DNA from: Spinacia oleracea
Taxonomy: Eukaryota; Streptophyta; Magnoliopsida; Caryophyllales; Amaranthaceae
Reading direction: 5' to 3'
Assembly: GCF_020520425.1 (NCBI RefSeq)
Contig: NC_079487.1
Coordinates: 111,758,141-111,822,140, forward strand
DNA: 64,000 nt
Shown: positions 14,696-26,699 of the stretch, in pieces
How positions within the stretch are numbered: the first letter of the stretch is position 1
Layout: every line of letters starts with the position of its first letter
Made by a program: the position numbers and the translations under genes
Notes under the pieces: generated by a model
Databases searched by the model: none
What the model was told of the DNA's origin: nothing
The model's input: only the letters and a program-made list of their open reading frames with translations

Positions 14696-15984
14696 TTTAG
14701 AGCTAAAATGACATTTCCGCTCCCAACTTTGAACTAAAAAACCTAAGGACTCATTTGATTCTTATTACATGTCTAATATGCATAGTTTTAACTTTCTAAA
14801 ACTCATTCGAATCTATTTATGCACATTTAAGGCTCATTAGGTCGTTATAGGTCATGTTTAGAGCTAAAATGACATTTCCGCTCCCAACTCTGAACTAAAG
14901 AACCTAAGGACTCATTTGATTCTTATTACATGTCTAATATGCATAGTTAAAACTTTCTAAAACTCATTCGAATCTATTTATGCACATTTAAGGCTCATTA
15001 GGTCGTTATAGGTCATGTTTAGAGCTAAAATGACATTTCCGCTCCCAACTTTGAACTAAAGAACCTAAGGACTCATTTGATTCTTATTACATGTCTAATA
15101 TGCATAGTTAAAACTTTCTAAAACTCATTCGAATCTATTTATGCACATTTAAGGCTCATTAGGTCGTTATAGGTCATGTTTAGAGCTAAAATGACATTTC
15201 CGCTCCCAACTTTGAACTAAAGAACCTAAGGACTCATTTGATTCTTATTACATGTCTAATATGCATAGTTAAAACTTTCTAAAACTCATTCGAATCTATT
15301 TATGCACATTTAAGGCTCATTAGGTCGTTATAGGTCATGTTTAGAGCTAAAATGACATTTCCGCTCCCAACTTTGAACTAAAGAACCTAAGGACTCATTT
15401 GATTCTTATTACATGACTAATATACATAGTTTTAACTTTCTAAAACTCATTCGAATCTATTTATGCACATTTAAGGCTCATTAGGTCGTTATAGGTCATG
15501 TTTAGAGCTAAAATGACATTTCCGCTCCCAACTTTGAACTAAAGAACCTAAGGACTCATTTGATTCTTATTACATGACTAATATACATAGTTTTAACTTT
15601 CTAAAACTCATTCGAATCTATTTATGCACATTTAAGGCTCATTAGGTCGTTATAGGTCATGTTTAGAGCTAAAATGACATTTCCGCTCCCAACTTTGAAC
15701 TAAAAAACCTAAGGACTCATTTGATTCTTATTACATGACTAATATACATAGTTTTAACTTTCTAAAACTCATTCGAATCTATTTATGCACATTTAAGGCT
15801 CATTATGTCGTTATAGGTCATGTTTAGAGCTAAAATGACATTTCCGCTCCCAACTTTGAACTAAAGAACCTAAGGACTCATTTGATTCTTATTACATTAC
15901 TAATATACATAGCTTTAACTTTCTAAAACTCATTCTAATCTACGTATGCACATTTAAGGCTCATTGGGTCGTTATAGGTCAACA
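14696..15984 (+). repeat. 161-bp satellite array, eight monomers
   Basis: GTTTAGAGCTAAAATGAC recurs at 14696, 14857, 15018, 15179, 15340, 15501, 15662 and 15823, an exact 161-bp period. Monomers are almost identical; the last is the most diverged. The array sits inside the CACTA element. A diverged dimeric version is found at 23290-24798. Confidence 0.95.
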
Positions 15985-16847
15985 ACGTACTTAATTATCT
16001 CTATAGTCTGCTACTATATCTTTTAATTTTATGCTTCAATGGAATGTAAAGACAATATCGTGAGTGTAAACTTTGGTACTCATATATATTTTCCTTCCAT
16101 GCAACTTGCAGGCTAGGGATCGAGTCGATTGGAAGAAAGTCAACACGACCTTACTTAAGGTTTGTAATGCATGATCTAAAGGGACCTAAGTGGCTGGATT
16201 AGAGACATTTGTTAGATTAGCTCTCTAGCCTTTTGTCTTTAGTTGTTAATATTAGTTGTAATTTGTTAGACTAGCTAGGTGTTTAAAAATTGTAAACATA
16301 CGTACTATATATACGCTTTGCTCTGTTGGGTTAATATAAATGAAGTTAATGTAATGATTTATTTATCAAAGATAAGCAGATTCATACCTTTGCTATTTTG
16401 GTGTTGATTGGGTACAGGTTTCAATACTCAATGGAGTATATATCTAGTTGTGGTTATTGCCGCCTATTTTATATTTTAAAAGAATTTGGAAAAAAAAAAA
16501 TTAATGTTGTTGAAGGGGGCTTTTAATGTACGCCTCAACAACATATGAACTTTTGGCGCAAAAATAAGGACCTGTTGAGGGGGGCATTTAAGAAGTGAGC
16601 CTCAACAGAGGAGGCTGTTGAGGCGGGCTTCTTAAATGCCCCCCTCAACAGGTCCTTATTTTCGCGCTTTCTGTAGAGGTTTTTGAGGCGGGCTTTTGAA
16701 AGCCCCCCACAACAGATCACCTGTTGAGGCGAACAAAGCCCGCCTCAACAGATCACTGAGCTGTTGAAGCTACGTCTGTCGCAGCGGGCCTTGTTCGCCT
16801 CAATAAACCCAAAATGCCCCCCTCAACAGGTATTTTTTCCACTAGTG

Positions 16848-17082
16848 GGTGATGATAAAGGTCGCAAGTTGTGATAATATTTAGTTGTCGCAATCTTACG
16901 TGTCGCAGTTTAATTGGTACGTATAGGTGCCACGTAGGCTATGCGTCATCAAAATATTTTTACTATCAATGCAATATTTTTACTATGAAAATAGATAAAT
17001 AAGTTAGTCGATATAAAGAAGGAAACAAATTAGAATATTAAGATTTTCCTACCTTTTTATGAAATATGTATAATATGTTATA
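16848..17082 (+). repeat. Direct repeat, right copy
   Basis: Partner of the repeat at 10055-10295. Its first three bases are also the right TSD (GGT) of the CACTA element, so the insertion lies exactly at the edge of this copy. Confidence 0.8.
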
Positions 17083-17240
17083 GGAAAATTTGTCAAATAC
17101 AACCTAATAAAGTTATCTATTTGCCAATTACAACCTCAAATTTCTATTTTTGCCAATTACAACCTTAAACTTATACATCCATTTTAAATTACAACCCGAA
17201 ATTATTTTCCGGTAAAAATCACCGGAAAATGATGTCATAA
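17083..17240 (+). mobile_element. One end of a Mutator-like MITE (partner end not found)
   Basis: Begins GGAAAATTTGTCAAATACAA and repeats AATTACAACC words. It resembles the terminus of the 874-bp element at 35753-36626 (GGAATTTTGTCAAAAAGGAC). No inverted partner was found nearby, so it is probably truncated. Confidence 0.35.
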
Positions 17241-18434
17241 TGATATTAAAAAAAATAGTTACATATTTTCTATAATAAAATTAGATCGATAAATAAGAAT
17301 TAAAACAAAAAAATAAAATAATCGAATTTTTTTTTTTTTTTACAGATATTATGTACTTCATAATTTTTTTAAGATAGAGAAACTTAATATAAGGAGCACA
17401 TGGACATTGTGAATCATATACGTTACGTCCACTTTCGGTTAATATATGTCATATTGTCATCTACGTTTCTTATAGTCCATTGATGATGTTTTTACAAGAA
17501 TAAAAAATGACGACTGATGTTAATATGTTACCTCACACCTAGTATCTGGATCCGTAACGTAATTCTAACATGCAATTAGTGATTAGTGATGAAACAGGCA
17601 TGCAAATCACACATATGGAATACACAATATACTCGAAATAAGTACGGAGTACTCTGTATTACGGTATTCTATACGAGCTTTTTTTACTCCTTATTTGAAT
17701 TAACTTTTCTTTTGAACTTACATACTTCATCTGTTTCTTAAATATTGCATCATTGGTGACTTTGCGTTTCTCAACGCATTTTTTGACTCTCGAATTATGT
17801 ACAAGTAAAAATTATAAAAAAAATTATATGTGGAAAATATATGCCAATACTAATCTAACAAGATTTCATATGACTACAATTTTTCTTAAGTAGAAATCAC
17901 AAAAAATGGACAAAATTCTAGCATAAATAGTACAAAAAATAAGATGATACGTAGTACAACATTTATAAAACGAAAAAAGTATTACAATTCCATCTAAGTT
18001 CTAAAATGTTACGGAGTCGTGATAAACCTGTTAGGCTGCCAACCCAATCAAGCCGGTCAAATTTCGCGAGTTTGGGTGTTAAATGTTGGCCTATAAACGG
18101 GTACAAGCCAATTCATTTGACAATGGCCTGGCCCAGCACAACCTCTGATTGACTGATTGTCTCGATATAATTGAATACATATAGTGGGTACTCATACTAC
18201 ACAATTCACAATTCACAATTCACAATTCACAATTCACAAGAATCTAAACTACTTTCACAATTCACAATTCACAATTCACAATTCACAATTCACAAGAATC
18301 CAAACAAAGAGTGAAGAGCAATTGGGGATTGAATCTAAGTAAACTTTTTGATACAGATACTCAAATATTTTGTTATAAGGGAAGTAAAAAAAATTGGAAA
18401 TAACGTAAAAATAGAATACAGAGATTACGGTTTT
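17241..18434. other. AT-rich intergenic DNA with a microsatellite
   Basis: No gene is seen. A TTCACAA heptamer microsatellite occupies about 18200-18292 in two blocks separated by AGAATCTAAACTAC. Confidence 0.6.
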
Positions 18435-18664
18435 GGATCCTCTAGAGTTCTAAAATAACTCTACAAGGTAGATTTTGAGCAATATCAACCATTTGATGAA
18501 AAATTAATGGCTCATAGATTATCTTTCCAAAATTCCCCCTATTTTATTCTCATCAATATCTACTTCCTGATTCTCCTTCCCGCTAATATGAGCCATTGAT
18601 TTTAAAATGTATGGTTTAGATACAACTCTACCTTGTAGAGTTTTATTAAAATTCTAGAGGATCC
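18435..18664. mobile_element. MITE with 38-bp-class terminal inverted repeats
   Basis: Left end GGATCCTCTAGAGTTCTAAA and right end (inverted) GGATCCTCTAGAATTTTAAT, both followed by ACTCTACAAGGTAGA. The 230-bp interior is non-coding. No convincing TSD was seen, so the superfamily (Mutator-like?) is uncertain. Confidence 0.75.
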
Positions 18665-18954
18665 GAACTCGTACATATTACATAATACAAATAAGTTATG
18701 ATCTAAAAAAATTTATATAGTACTCTCCAGACCAATGTGGAATAGCCCAAAAAATAGACCCAAAGCAGATAACCTAGTGTAGAATAACATATACCATGCA
18801 TAAAGTTCGGTTATTTTTTTAACCCAAGATTATTATAGGTTTCGGGCATTTTAGTATTATAATATAACAAGTACCTTACCTTGAACCGCAACCTATTGCA
18901 ACAGAGTTTCCGATTTTCAATAACATATTGCAACAATTTCTGATTACTATACTA

Positions 18955-19298
18955 CTCCCTCCATTCCTTTTTGATCTTCCTGTTTCTATAAATGTCGTTC
19001 CTATTTGATCTTCCTGTTTCTATTTTTGGACATTATTTTTTACCATAAATTTTCCCACCATCCCTTATTTAATTCATTCACATTTCCCCATTCACCCACC
19101 CAACCCCACTTTTATGATTTTTTATTACTTTAATAAAAATATCTTCTCTTTCCTTCATTTCTTTATTACTTTTCTTCATTTATTTATTATTTTCTCTTAC
19201 ACCCAATCATTACTCTTACACCCAATCATTACAAGATTCTATTTTCTTATTTTCCACCACAAACACCAAATAGGAAGATCATTTAGGAATGAAGGGAG
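18955..19298. mobile_element. Stowaway-type (Tc1/mariner) MITE
   Basis: Begins CTCCCTCCATTCCTTTTTGA and ends with an inverted match, GAATGAAGGGAG, flanked on both sides by the TA dinucleotide TSD. 344 bp, T-rich interior. It contains a tandem duplicate of GATCTTCCTGTTTCTAT near the left end. Confidence 0.9.
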
Positions 19299-19743
19299 TA
19301 TAAGTCCATAAGGAACTTCAAAGGTGGTGGTGAAATTTTTTCTTTTTTTAAGGAAATATAGCGTTAACAATATAATTAGGACTGATAATTTCATCCGAAC
19401 TCGAAGGGTAATCACCCATCCTATCCAGATAAATGGATGAAAACCTGAATCAAAGCGGATGCTAAATGGAAGATTGATGGATCGAGAGACGGATCAAGTA
19501 GAATTCTGACGAAGGTTCATCTAACCCATCACCCGATAATAATAAAATGAAATCATGAGTAGTTATCGGTTCAACGCATCATTTCATTTTTTTTAACGGG
19601 ATCCTTTCATGTAATATCATAGGACTTCACAATAATTTTTATCGGACCCATAGATCATTTCAGGTTTGGATTTGACGATTAAGATGCGCTTAATACTCGT
19701 ACAATTCGTTGCGTTACACGTACTTTTATATACGGAGTATTGC

Positions 19744-20843
19744 TAGGGGTGTCAAATCGGTCAGCGGGTCTGATTTGGGACAGACTTATCGGATCCGAGT
19801 TGAAATAGATCGAGTTGGAACGAATTCATTTGGCTAACGGATCAGATCAGATGTAAAACTTAACGAATCGGATCGGGTCAGACTTTTTATGCACAGGTTC
19901 ATTTCAAATCGGGTTGTAACCGGGTCGAGTAGTAGTCGGGTCGGAATGGAACATGACGGATTGTTAACATGTTTAGCCTGGCTATAACGGGTTCAGATTC
20001 ATATTCAGTCGGACTAATATCGGGTCGGGTTTATATCGGATCAAATTAATCGAGTAGCGGACTAGAACTGGTTGGACCGGAAAGGATTTAGCTAGTCAGG
20101 TTACATAGGATTCAGTTTCATACCGGTTTGAGGTATTATCGGATCGTGTTAATCAATAGCGGGTTGGAATTAGGGTCCGGTCCATTCGATTCCAAATTAT
20201 ATAATTATAATATCGACGACTTAATTAGGGGACGAAAACGATAACTAAAGAACATTAATATAATGTTATTGACTATATTGTATACAACTTAGTTTTATAT
20301 CACATACGTTCCTGGAAGTTCTTTACGCGTCTTGGAATATGTGTCCATAGTATGAAAATGTTGGCCGTAGATTATCACTATTAAATACGTCAAAACATTA
20401 TTAGGTAAGACCGTAAGATCTTGTTAGATTGGTCTGGATATATAGTGCGACATAATTAATATTTTATTACGGGTCGTGAACGGTTCATGTTAAACGGGTT
20501 CGGATTAAACGGGTCATGGGTTGAAACTGTTCGGATTAAACGGGTTACGGATTGCAAACGGATCGGATTAAACAGATTTTCCTCGGTTTGGAACGGATTC
20601 GGGTTCAAACGGATCGAATCGTTTCGATTCAGATTAAACGGATTCAGATTGTCACAAATCAGTCTGTTATCGGATTCAGCTCTTAATCAAATCAATATTA
20701 ACGAGTTAGGTCGTATTCGGATTGAATATAAGTGTTTTGGATAGGATTTGGATTTTAGCTCGCGGGTTCTAAACGGTTTAGATTCTAAACGGTCGGACAA
20801 TCCCATCGGGCTTACCGGGTCGGATTGACAATTGACACCCCTT
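19744..20843. mobile_element. hAT-like non-autonomous element filled with GGGTCGGAT repeats
   Basis: The terminal inverted repeat is AGGGGTGTCAA / TTGACACCCCT. The 8-bp flanks AGTATTGC (19736-19743) and AGTATCGC (20844-20851) look like a hAT TSD with one mismatch. The 1.1-kb interior is almost wholly made of short degenerate words of the type CGGGTTCGGATTAAACGGGT in both orientations. Open frames in it are repeat artefacts. Confidence 0.65.
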
Positions 20844-20954
20844 AGTATCGCACTATAAAAATGAACGACCCTTAAGTCTAGCCATCGGATCATCCGATCC
20901 ACTTTACAACACACACAACTAACCCAAGTATAACTATATTGATAGATTTTTTTT

Positions 20955-21045
20955 GTATAGGGTTGTCAAATCGGGTCATCAGTAGGTTATGGGTCGAGAT
21001 TTATCGGTTCGGATATAATCAAATAAAATTTTGCGAGGGATAATT
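20955..21045. repeat. Fragment related to the GGGTCGGAT element
   Basis: GGGTTGTCAAATCGGGTCAT and following CGGTTCGGAT resemble the left end of the element at 19744. Truncated. Confidence 0.5.
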
Positions 21046-21062
21046 GTGCTTTATAAATAGAA

Positions 21063-21076
21063 CTAGTTTTTGGCCC
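21063..21076 (-). mobile_element. Additional Helitron 3' terminus
   Basis: On the - strand the sequence reads GTGCATAGCAC (hairpin), a 10-nt spacer and CTAG, followed by T. This is a second canonical Helitron 3' end in the same orientation, 184 bp beyond the one at 21247. It is either a relic of an older Helitron or an alternative terminator of the large one. Confidence 0.6.
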
Positions 21077-21279
21077 GTGCTATGCACAGTATATATATAT
21101 TTTTAAATTAAATAAAATAAAATAATAATGTTAATATAGAAGTTGAAGGGCAATGAAGCATTGATTAATTAAGAGTTTTATTTATAAAAATAAAAGAGAT
21201 TGTAAGGTGGTGACAAATGGCATGTAAATCCTCTTGTTTTAAAATACTAGTCGTTGGCCCGTGCGCTAGCGCGCACAGT

Positions 21280-23289
21280 CCCCCGAGATATTAAAGTTTG
21301 TTATGTAAATAAGTTTACGTAAAAGATCGGTTCAAAATACATTATGGAAAATGGAAATATATATAGTCAATGGTCAAACTTGGACTTGATGATAAATACG
21401 AATACAAATGATACTGAGAAATGGTTATCGTCAATAAGCAAACTCGTCATTGGGGAGCTGAGAGTATAATATAGAAAAAAACAATATGAATGTAATCTTC
21501 TTAGAACTAAACAGTCCAGGGATAAATCCTGATTATCCTCTAAACAATCCAGGGACAACTAAACAGTTCAGCTTTTCCTCTTGCTATTCTTATTTTCTAC
21601 AGTACAATTCTACTCCCTCCTTAACTCTACACTCGCAGCAACTATCCACATCCAAAGAAGCTTATCCAACTTCTTCACCGGCTTAAATGATACTTCAGGA
21701 GTGTTGGAGTTCAAATTTTCAAACAATTACTCTTATTATATTTCTACCAGGACTCATAAGTGGATCTTTGAAGCTGCTCAAACTCACATATCACCCAATG
21801 CAAAGATGATAACAGGAACTCTACAAGATTCAATCGGAAGACACCTGTTAAATTAAAACGTAAAAGTATGTAGTTGCTTTAACCTTTGTAAGAGCATGTA
21901 GTCTCTAATACACGGCGTTTATGAATATTTACTTGGTACGAAGTTACTGAAGTCATAGAAAACGTAGAAAGCTCGTTGTACCTTCCTCACGAGAACAGTT
22001 CCACATCTGTAATAAAAATTTGAAAGATACATCAGGCCTTGAAAAAGCTATTAACTTGTATGTTCTGCAACTATTTCAGACATTCATCCATGAAATTAAG
22101 AGATAAGAGGGCAACCAAAGTCATCTCGACATGCATTCTAAGTAGTTCAAGGCATACATGTTAAAAACAGATTAATTGAAAACAAGGTCAGAATTGCACG
22201 GATATTGGATGTACTAATGTACGTGTGGTGGCAATGGGTTACATACTTCTCAACAACATTCAAGTTTCCCTTTGATCCAAAATTCAAGTCATTTTAGAAT
22301 ATTTCACCCATATTGAGAAGTTGGTTAAATTTTGTGATTTTAAGGTGTATTGCCTTATAACCTGGATTCACCGAAATAAGCTAAAACAACTTATATTTCA
22401 GATTGGAAGAAAAAGATCAAATAAGAATAATTCTCAAGGACAATTACACAGAGCTTAAAGGATTATAAAACAAACCGAGACAGGTTAACCCATGTGATAA
22501 CTGATGTAAACTAATCACTACTATCCAACAGATAGGACCAATAATGATCCATATCAAAAACTGATCATGATTTAGGCTTTTCTTTCAACTAAAACTTTGG
22601 ATTTTAACTTTGAGGAAGCTTACCCCTATATTTAGACCACCGAAAAGCACAAAAGCATTGTGATTTTGAACCTAATTATCAATAGAAACAAGAATACGTT
22701 AAGCAAGAAGATTGACAAAAGGCAGGACATTTACGTACATGACATCAATACTATTTGCAATATTTTAACACATAAGTAGCAAGAAACAAAGAAAACATTT
22801 GACACCTCATGACGTACCCTAAAGAACTCGTACACGTGATATTCAGACACTGTATGATTTGAGGAATAACGATAAGAAATGAATCTGTTTGAGCCGAGAC
22901 CAAAGTTTCCAAGGACTGCAACTCGAAAAAAGGAATTGTCAGGATAATAAGAAGATGAAATAGCTATACTTTGGACCCAAAAACATGCAAAAAGATAATT
23001 GCGTCAGAATTACCAACTTTAAATTACAAGATGAGGCAACCATTTTATTTCAGTTGGATTATACATAAAAACAATGAGTCCAATATTAAGATAACCGAGT
23101 TTTAGAACAAACAACTGTAAATTACAAGATGAGACAACGATTTTATTTTAGTTGGATAACCTGCAACAAACATGCAACCAGTAATGCAAAAATTTACAGC
23201 TAAGAGCCAGGGGAGCATATGTATTTTAGTCTATCTCATCAACTTTGTCGGGGTGAGGGGCATTTGAAAGAATGTTTAGGGCACTAAGC
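21280..23289. other. Helitron interior without recognised genes
   Basis: AT-rich sequence. A frame at 21581-21856 (91 codons, + strand) resembles nothing I know and is probably chance. No splice-bounded exon was recognised on either strand. Confidence 0.5.
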
Positions 23290-24798
23290 GCAAGATACCA
23301 TAAGCCTAGTGTTAACTTTCTAAGACATATTCAAATTTATTTATTCACATTTAATGCTTATTGGGTCGTTATAGGTCCTATTTTGCCTAAAATGGCATTT
23401 TCTCGCCCAACTTTGAGCTAAGGAACCAAACTTATCATTTTAAACCGTTCACATGTTTTATGCGTCACATTCAAGGTTTCTAAGACTCATGCTGATGTAT
23501 TTATGCACATTTTAGGCTCATTTGGTCGATATAGGTCATATTTAGGCTAAACTAAGGCGTTTTCGCTCCCATTTTTTAACTAAATGACCTAGGGGATGAT
23601 GTTAAACTTATTACATGTTTTATAAGCCTAGTGTTAACTTTCTAAGACATATTCAAATGTATTTATTCACATTTAATGCTTATTGGGTCGTTATAGGTCA
23701 TATTTGCCTAAAATGATATTTTCTGGCCCAACTTTGAGCTAAGGAACCAAACTTATCATTTTAAACCGTTTACATGTTTTATGTGTCACATTCAAGGTTT
23801 CTAAGACTCATTCTAATGTATTTATGCACATTTTAGGCTCATTTGGTCGATATAGGTCATATTTAGGCTAAACTAAGGCATTTTCGCTCCCAATTTTTAA
23901 CTAAATTACCTAGAGGATGATTTTAAACTTATTACATGTTTTATAAGCCTAGTGTTAACTTTCTAAGACATATTCAAATGTATTTATTCACATTTAATGC
24001 TTATTGGGTCGTTATAGGTCCTATTTTGCCTAAAATGGCATTTTCTCGCCCAACTTTGAGCTAAGGAACCAACCTTATCATTTTAAACCGTTCACATGTT
24101 TTATGCGTCACATTCAAGGTTTCTAAGACTCATGCTAATGTATTTATGCACATTTTAGGCTCATTTGGTCGATATAGGTCATATTTAGGCTAAACTAAGG
24201 CGTTTTCGCTCCCATTTTTTAACTAAATGGCCTAGGGGATGATTTTAAACTTATTACATGTTTTATAAGCCTAGTGTTAACTTTCTAAGACATATTCAAA
24301 TGTATTTATTCACATTTAATGCTTATTGGGTCGTTATAGGTCATATTTTGCCTAAAATGATATTTTCTGGCCCAACTTTGAGCTAAGGAACCAAACTTAT
24401 CATTTTAAACCGTTTACATGTTTTATGTGTCACATTCAAGGTTTCTAAGACTCATTCTAATGTATTTATGCACATTTTAGGCTCATTTGGTCGATATAGG
24501 TCATATTTAGGCTAAACTAAGGCATTTTCGCTCCCAATTTTTAACTAAATGACCTAGGGGATGATTTTAAACTTATTACATGTTTTATAAGCCTAGTGTT
24601 AACTTTCTAAGACATATTCAAATGTATTTATTCACATTTAAGGCTTATTTTATCGTTATAGGTCATATTTTGCCTAAAATGGCATTTTCTCGCCCAACTT
24701 TGAGTTAAGGAAACTAACTAATCATTTTAAACCCTTTACATGTTTTATGTGGCACATTTAAGGTTTCTAAGACTCATTCTAATATATTTATGCAAATT
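23290..24798 (+). repeat. Dimeric (about 322-bp) satellite array related to the 161-bp repeat
   Basis: GGGTCGTTATAGGTC recurs at about 23363, 23685, 24006 and 24328 (period 321-322), and a weaker copy near 24650. Each period holds two diverged half-units that align with each other and with the CACTA array (shared words GCTCATTTGGTCGATATAGG / GCTCATTAGGTCGTTATAGG and CGCTCCCAACTTT / CGCCCAACTTTGAGCTAA). It is therefore a higher-order dimer of the same 161-bp monomer. Confidence 0.9.
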
Positions 24799-24860
24799 GC
24801 TTCCTGAATTGTTAAGAGTATATAAACCTCAAAGAATGATTTGAGATAATGGTGTCAAAC

Positions 24861-25262
24861 CTTGAAAAAATCATGCTGAGGGCGTGACAGAACTGGTTTG
24901 TCCTTGTAAGCATTAAGAAGTCTCTTGTCAGTAGAACTCAACTGAAGATCCTCTGGATTTACCACCCCCGACAAGATTTTAAGTCTTTCTATGCAAGGAA
25001 CCACTGATTTAAGCTTCTCAGATTCATTGTCTACCAGCATCTGCATTAGGAAATGCTTTTCTTTAGGATAAACTGCAGTAAGTGTGAGTGTTTTAAGGAA
25101 AAAGTAGGTCAAAAAACAACAGAAACAAAGTACCTTGATGCTGTCTATGAAGTCTGATGGAATTTCTTGGTCGATTTTGTCAGATAGCTTGAAATACAGC
25201 ACCAGACTTATGCCTTCACCATCGCTATCACCCAGGAACATTGCAGGAGCATATGTAGGCAT
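24861..25262 (-). pseudogene. Captured EDR2-like C-terminal (DUF1336) fragment
   Basis: Two splice-bounded exons, 25134-25262 and 24861-25040. They encode [34 protein letters not shown], then [19 protein letters not shown] and [20 protein letters not shown]. These are hallmark stretches of plant DUF1336/EDR2 C-terminal domain proteins (GDSDGEG[10 protein letters not shown], [17 protein letters not shown]). In intact relatives the next exon continues with a Y-F-E-I-D-x-D-x-H-R-F-S-Y block; here it is missing, replaced by the satellite array. The upstream exons are missing too. Both exons keep open frames and splice sites. Confidence 0.8.
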
Positions 25263-26690
25263 CTGCGAAGAAAAACTGATTCTAGTATGATCACTGAATC
25301 AAACCATGCTTTTTCCTGGCAGACTCCTGCATAGAGAAAAATATAATCCTTGATAAGACAATCAAGAATTCCTGACTCCAATCAGGAAAGTGAAAAACGT
25401 ACTATTTTCATCGACATGGTTCCAATGCACCTGAGTTAAATGGAAGGATTTATTAGAAACCTCAGATCTCCTGCAAGTAGTGGTGCCTCCCTTTTGAAAG
25501 TCAATTTAAACAAACTCGCTCACCGATATGGTGTAAAAACACCAGGACCTACTCAAAAAAGAAAAGGGAGTCAAGACAAACATTAACATCCGTAAACATA
25601 ATTGTAACCAGTTTAGGAGACGTCGAGACTGCAAATTGTAGTCAAAAACAAAAATTATTCCCTTTATCCCAAAAGTTTATAATCTTAAGGGATGCTTTCT
25701 TTCTTCAACTATTATTAACAATTCAGTTCAATAAGGGGAAATTCAGGAAATTTTAGGCTCTTTTGACTCTCGTTTTAGGTTGGGACAAGGTTTGGGGTAA
25801 TCATAGTGACGCTGTCATTACCAATATAATCACGACATCGACCGATTGCGACGATCACAGTAATCAACATCAAAATGAGCAACATTTAATTCACAAGTCA
25901 TCAACTACATTATAAACAATCTAATATCAATCAAAACCTAAAAATAGAAACGAATAATTACCAAATGCATAAGCAAAAGTTGTCGACTATACTTGCTTCA
26001 AAAAGTCTTATCGCCATCTGGATACCAGTATACCACCACGATACCTCATCTCCTCTCTGATATTCTATTCTCTCACTGCAACAATTCAACAAAAACAATA
26101 GGAAATTAACTGCAATTCAAATTTCTTTTAATTATTCCAAATTAAAAAATTAAAAAAGAGGAGATGATAAAATTACCTTGGAGCGAAATCGGAAAATCAA
26201 AATCAAACCCTAACTTTAAATTGAGTTTGGCATTGACGAAACTCACCTCATTGCAAACCCTGAGGAATTAAAATCTGTAGCAGAGGAAGTCACAAGGAGT
26301 CACCTCATAAAGTTTCCGTAAGACCAGTCAGACAGCTGAAAATAACTTCAGTTGAGCTGAGCTCCTCATCCTGGTCAAGTGACGCTGCTGCTAAAACTCC
26401 TAACCAAAGTCCAAAAGTTTTAGAGCTTAGATCACTAAGGATCCCAAATTCTGAGATATCTAACTAACTTAGTCCTTCACTTTTTAGGTACAAATTTATG
26501 GTTTTTCCATGGAAGTTATTTTAGATTTTGTATCACGTCTTTGAATTGGTTCTTTACAATATGGAATGCTTCTTATTTCTTGGTGGATGGCAGTCATTGT
26601 GTAAAACTCCCTCTTATCTCTTGGGTGTTCAAGCTGTTCATAAATTCAACTTTCTTTTTACTGGGCTGCATGTACAGGCTGAGTTTTACA
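25263..26690. other. Helitron interior between DUF1336 and CDC48 pieces
   Basis: No gene recognised. A splice-like segment on the - strand near 25960-26080 encodes RIEYQRGDEVSWWYTGIQMA, which could be a captured exon of a gene I cannot name. Confidence 0.4.
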
Positions 26691-26699
26691 TAAACAATC

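Larger units (their letters stand above)
10545..16847 (+). mobile_element. CACTA (En/Spm-type) DNA transposon, non-autonomous, 6.3 kb
   Basis: The ends are CACTAGTGGAAAAAA on the left and the inverted TTTTTTCCACTAGTG on the right, flanked by the 3-bp TSD GGT at 10542-10544 and 16848-16850. Both subterminal regions (10560-10810 and 16505-16835) are full of direct and inverted copies of a GTTGAGGCGGGC/GTTGAAGGGGGC word, the usual transposase-binding layout of CACTA elements. Inside are, in order, a CT-rich leader-like tract (about 10860-10960), a MATE gene piece, an APR-like exon, two palindromic minisatellite blocks, a Ulp1-type protease gene and a 161-bp satellite. No TNP2-like (TnpD) transposase was found, so the element probably depends on a partner in trans. 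Confidence 0.93.

Noticed and set aside
14696-15984. Regularly spaced repeats considered as a CRISPR array
   Set aside because: Units are tandem with no unique spacers, 161 bp long, and in a plant transposon.
20487-20914. Open frames with repeated NGF/KRI words
   Set aside because: They are translations of the GGGTCGGAT-type repeats within the hAT-like element.
25958-26080. Possible captured exon on - (RIEYQRGDEVSWWYTGIQMA)
   Set aside because: It has splice-like borders but no family recognised; kept only as a note in the Helitron interior.
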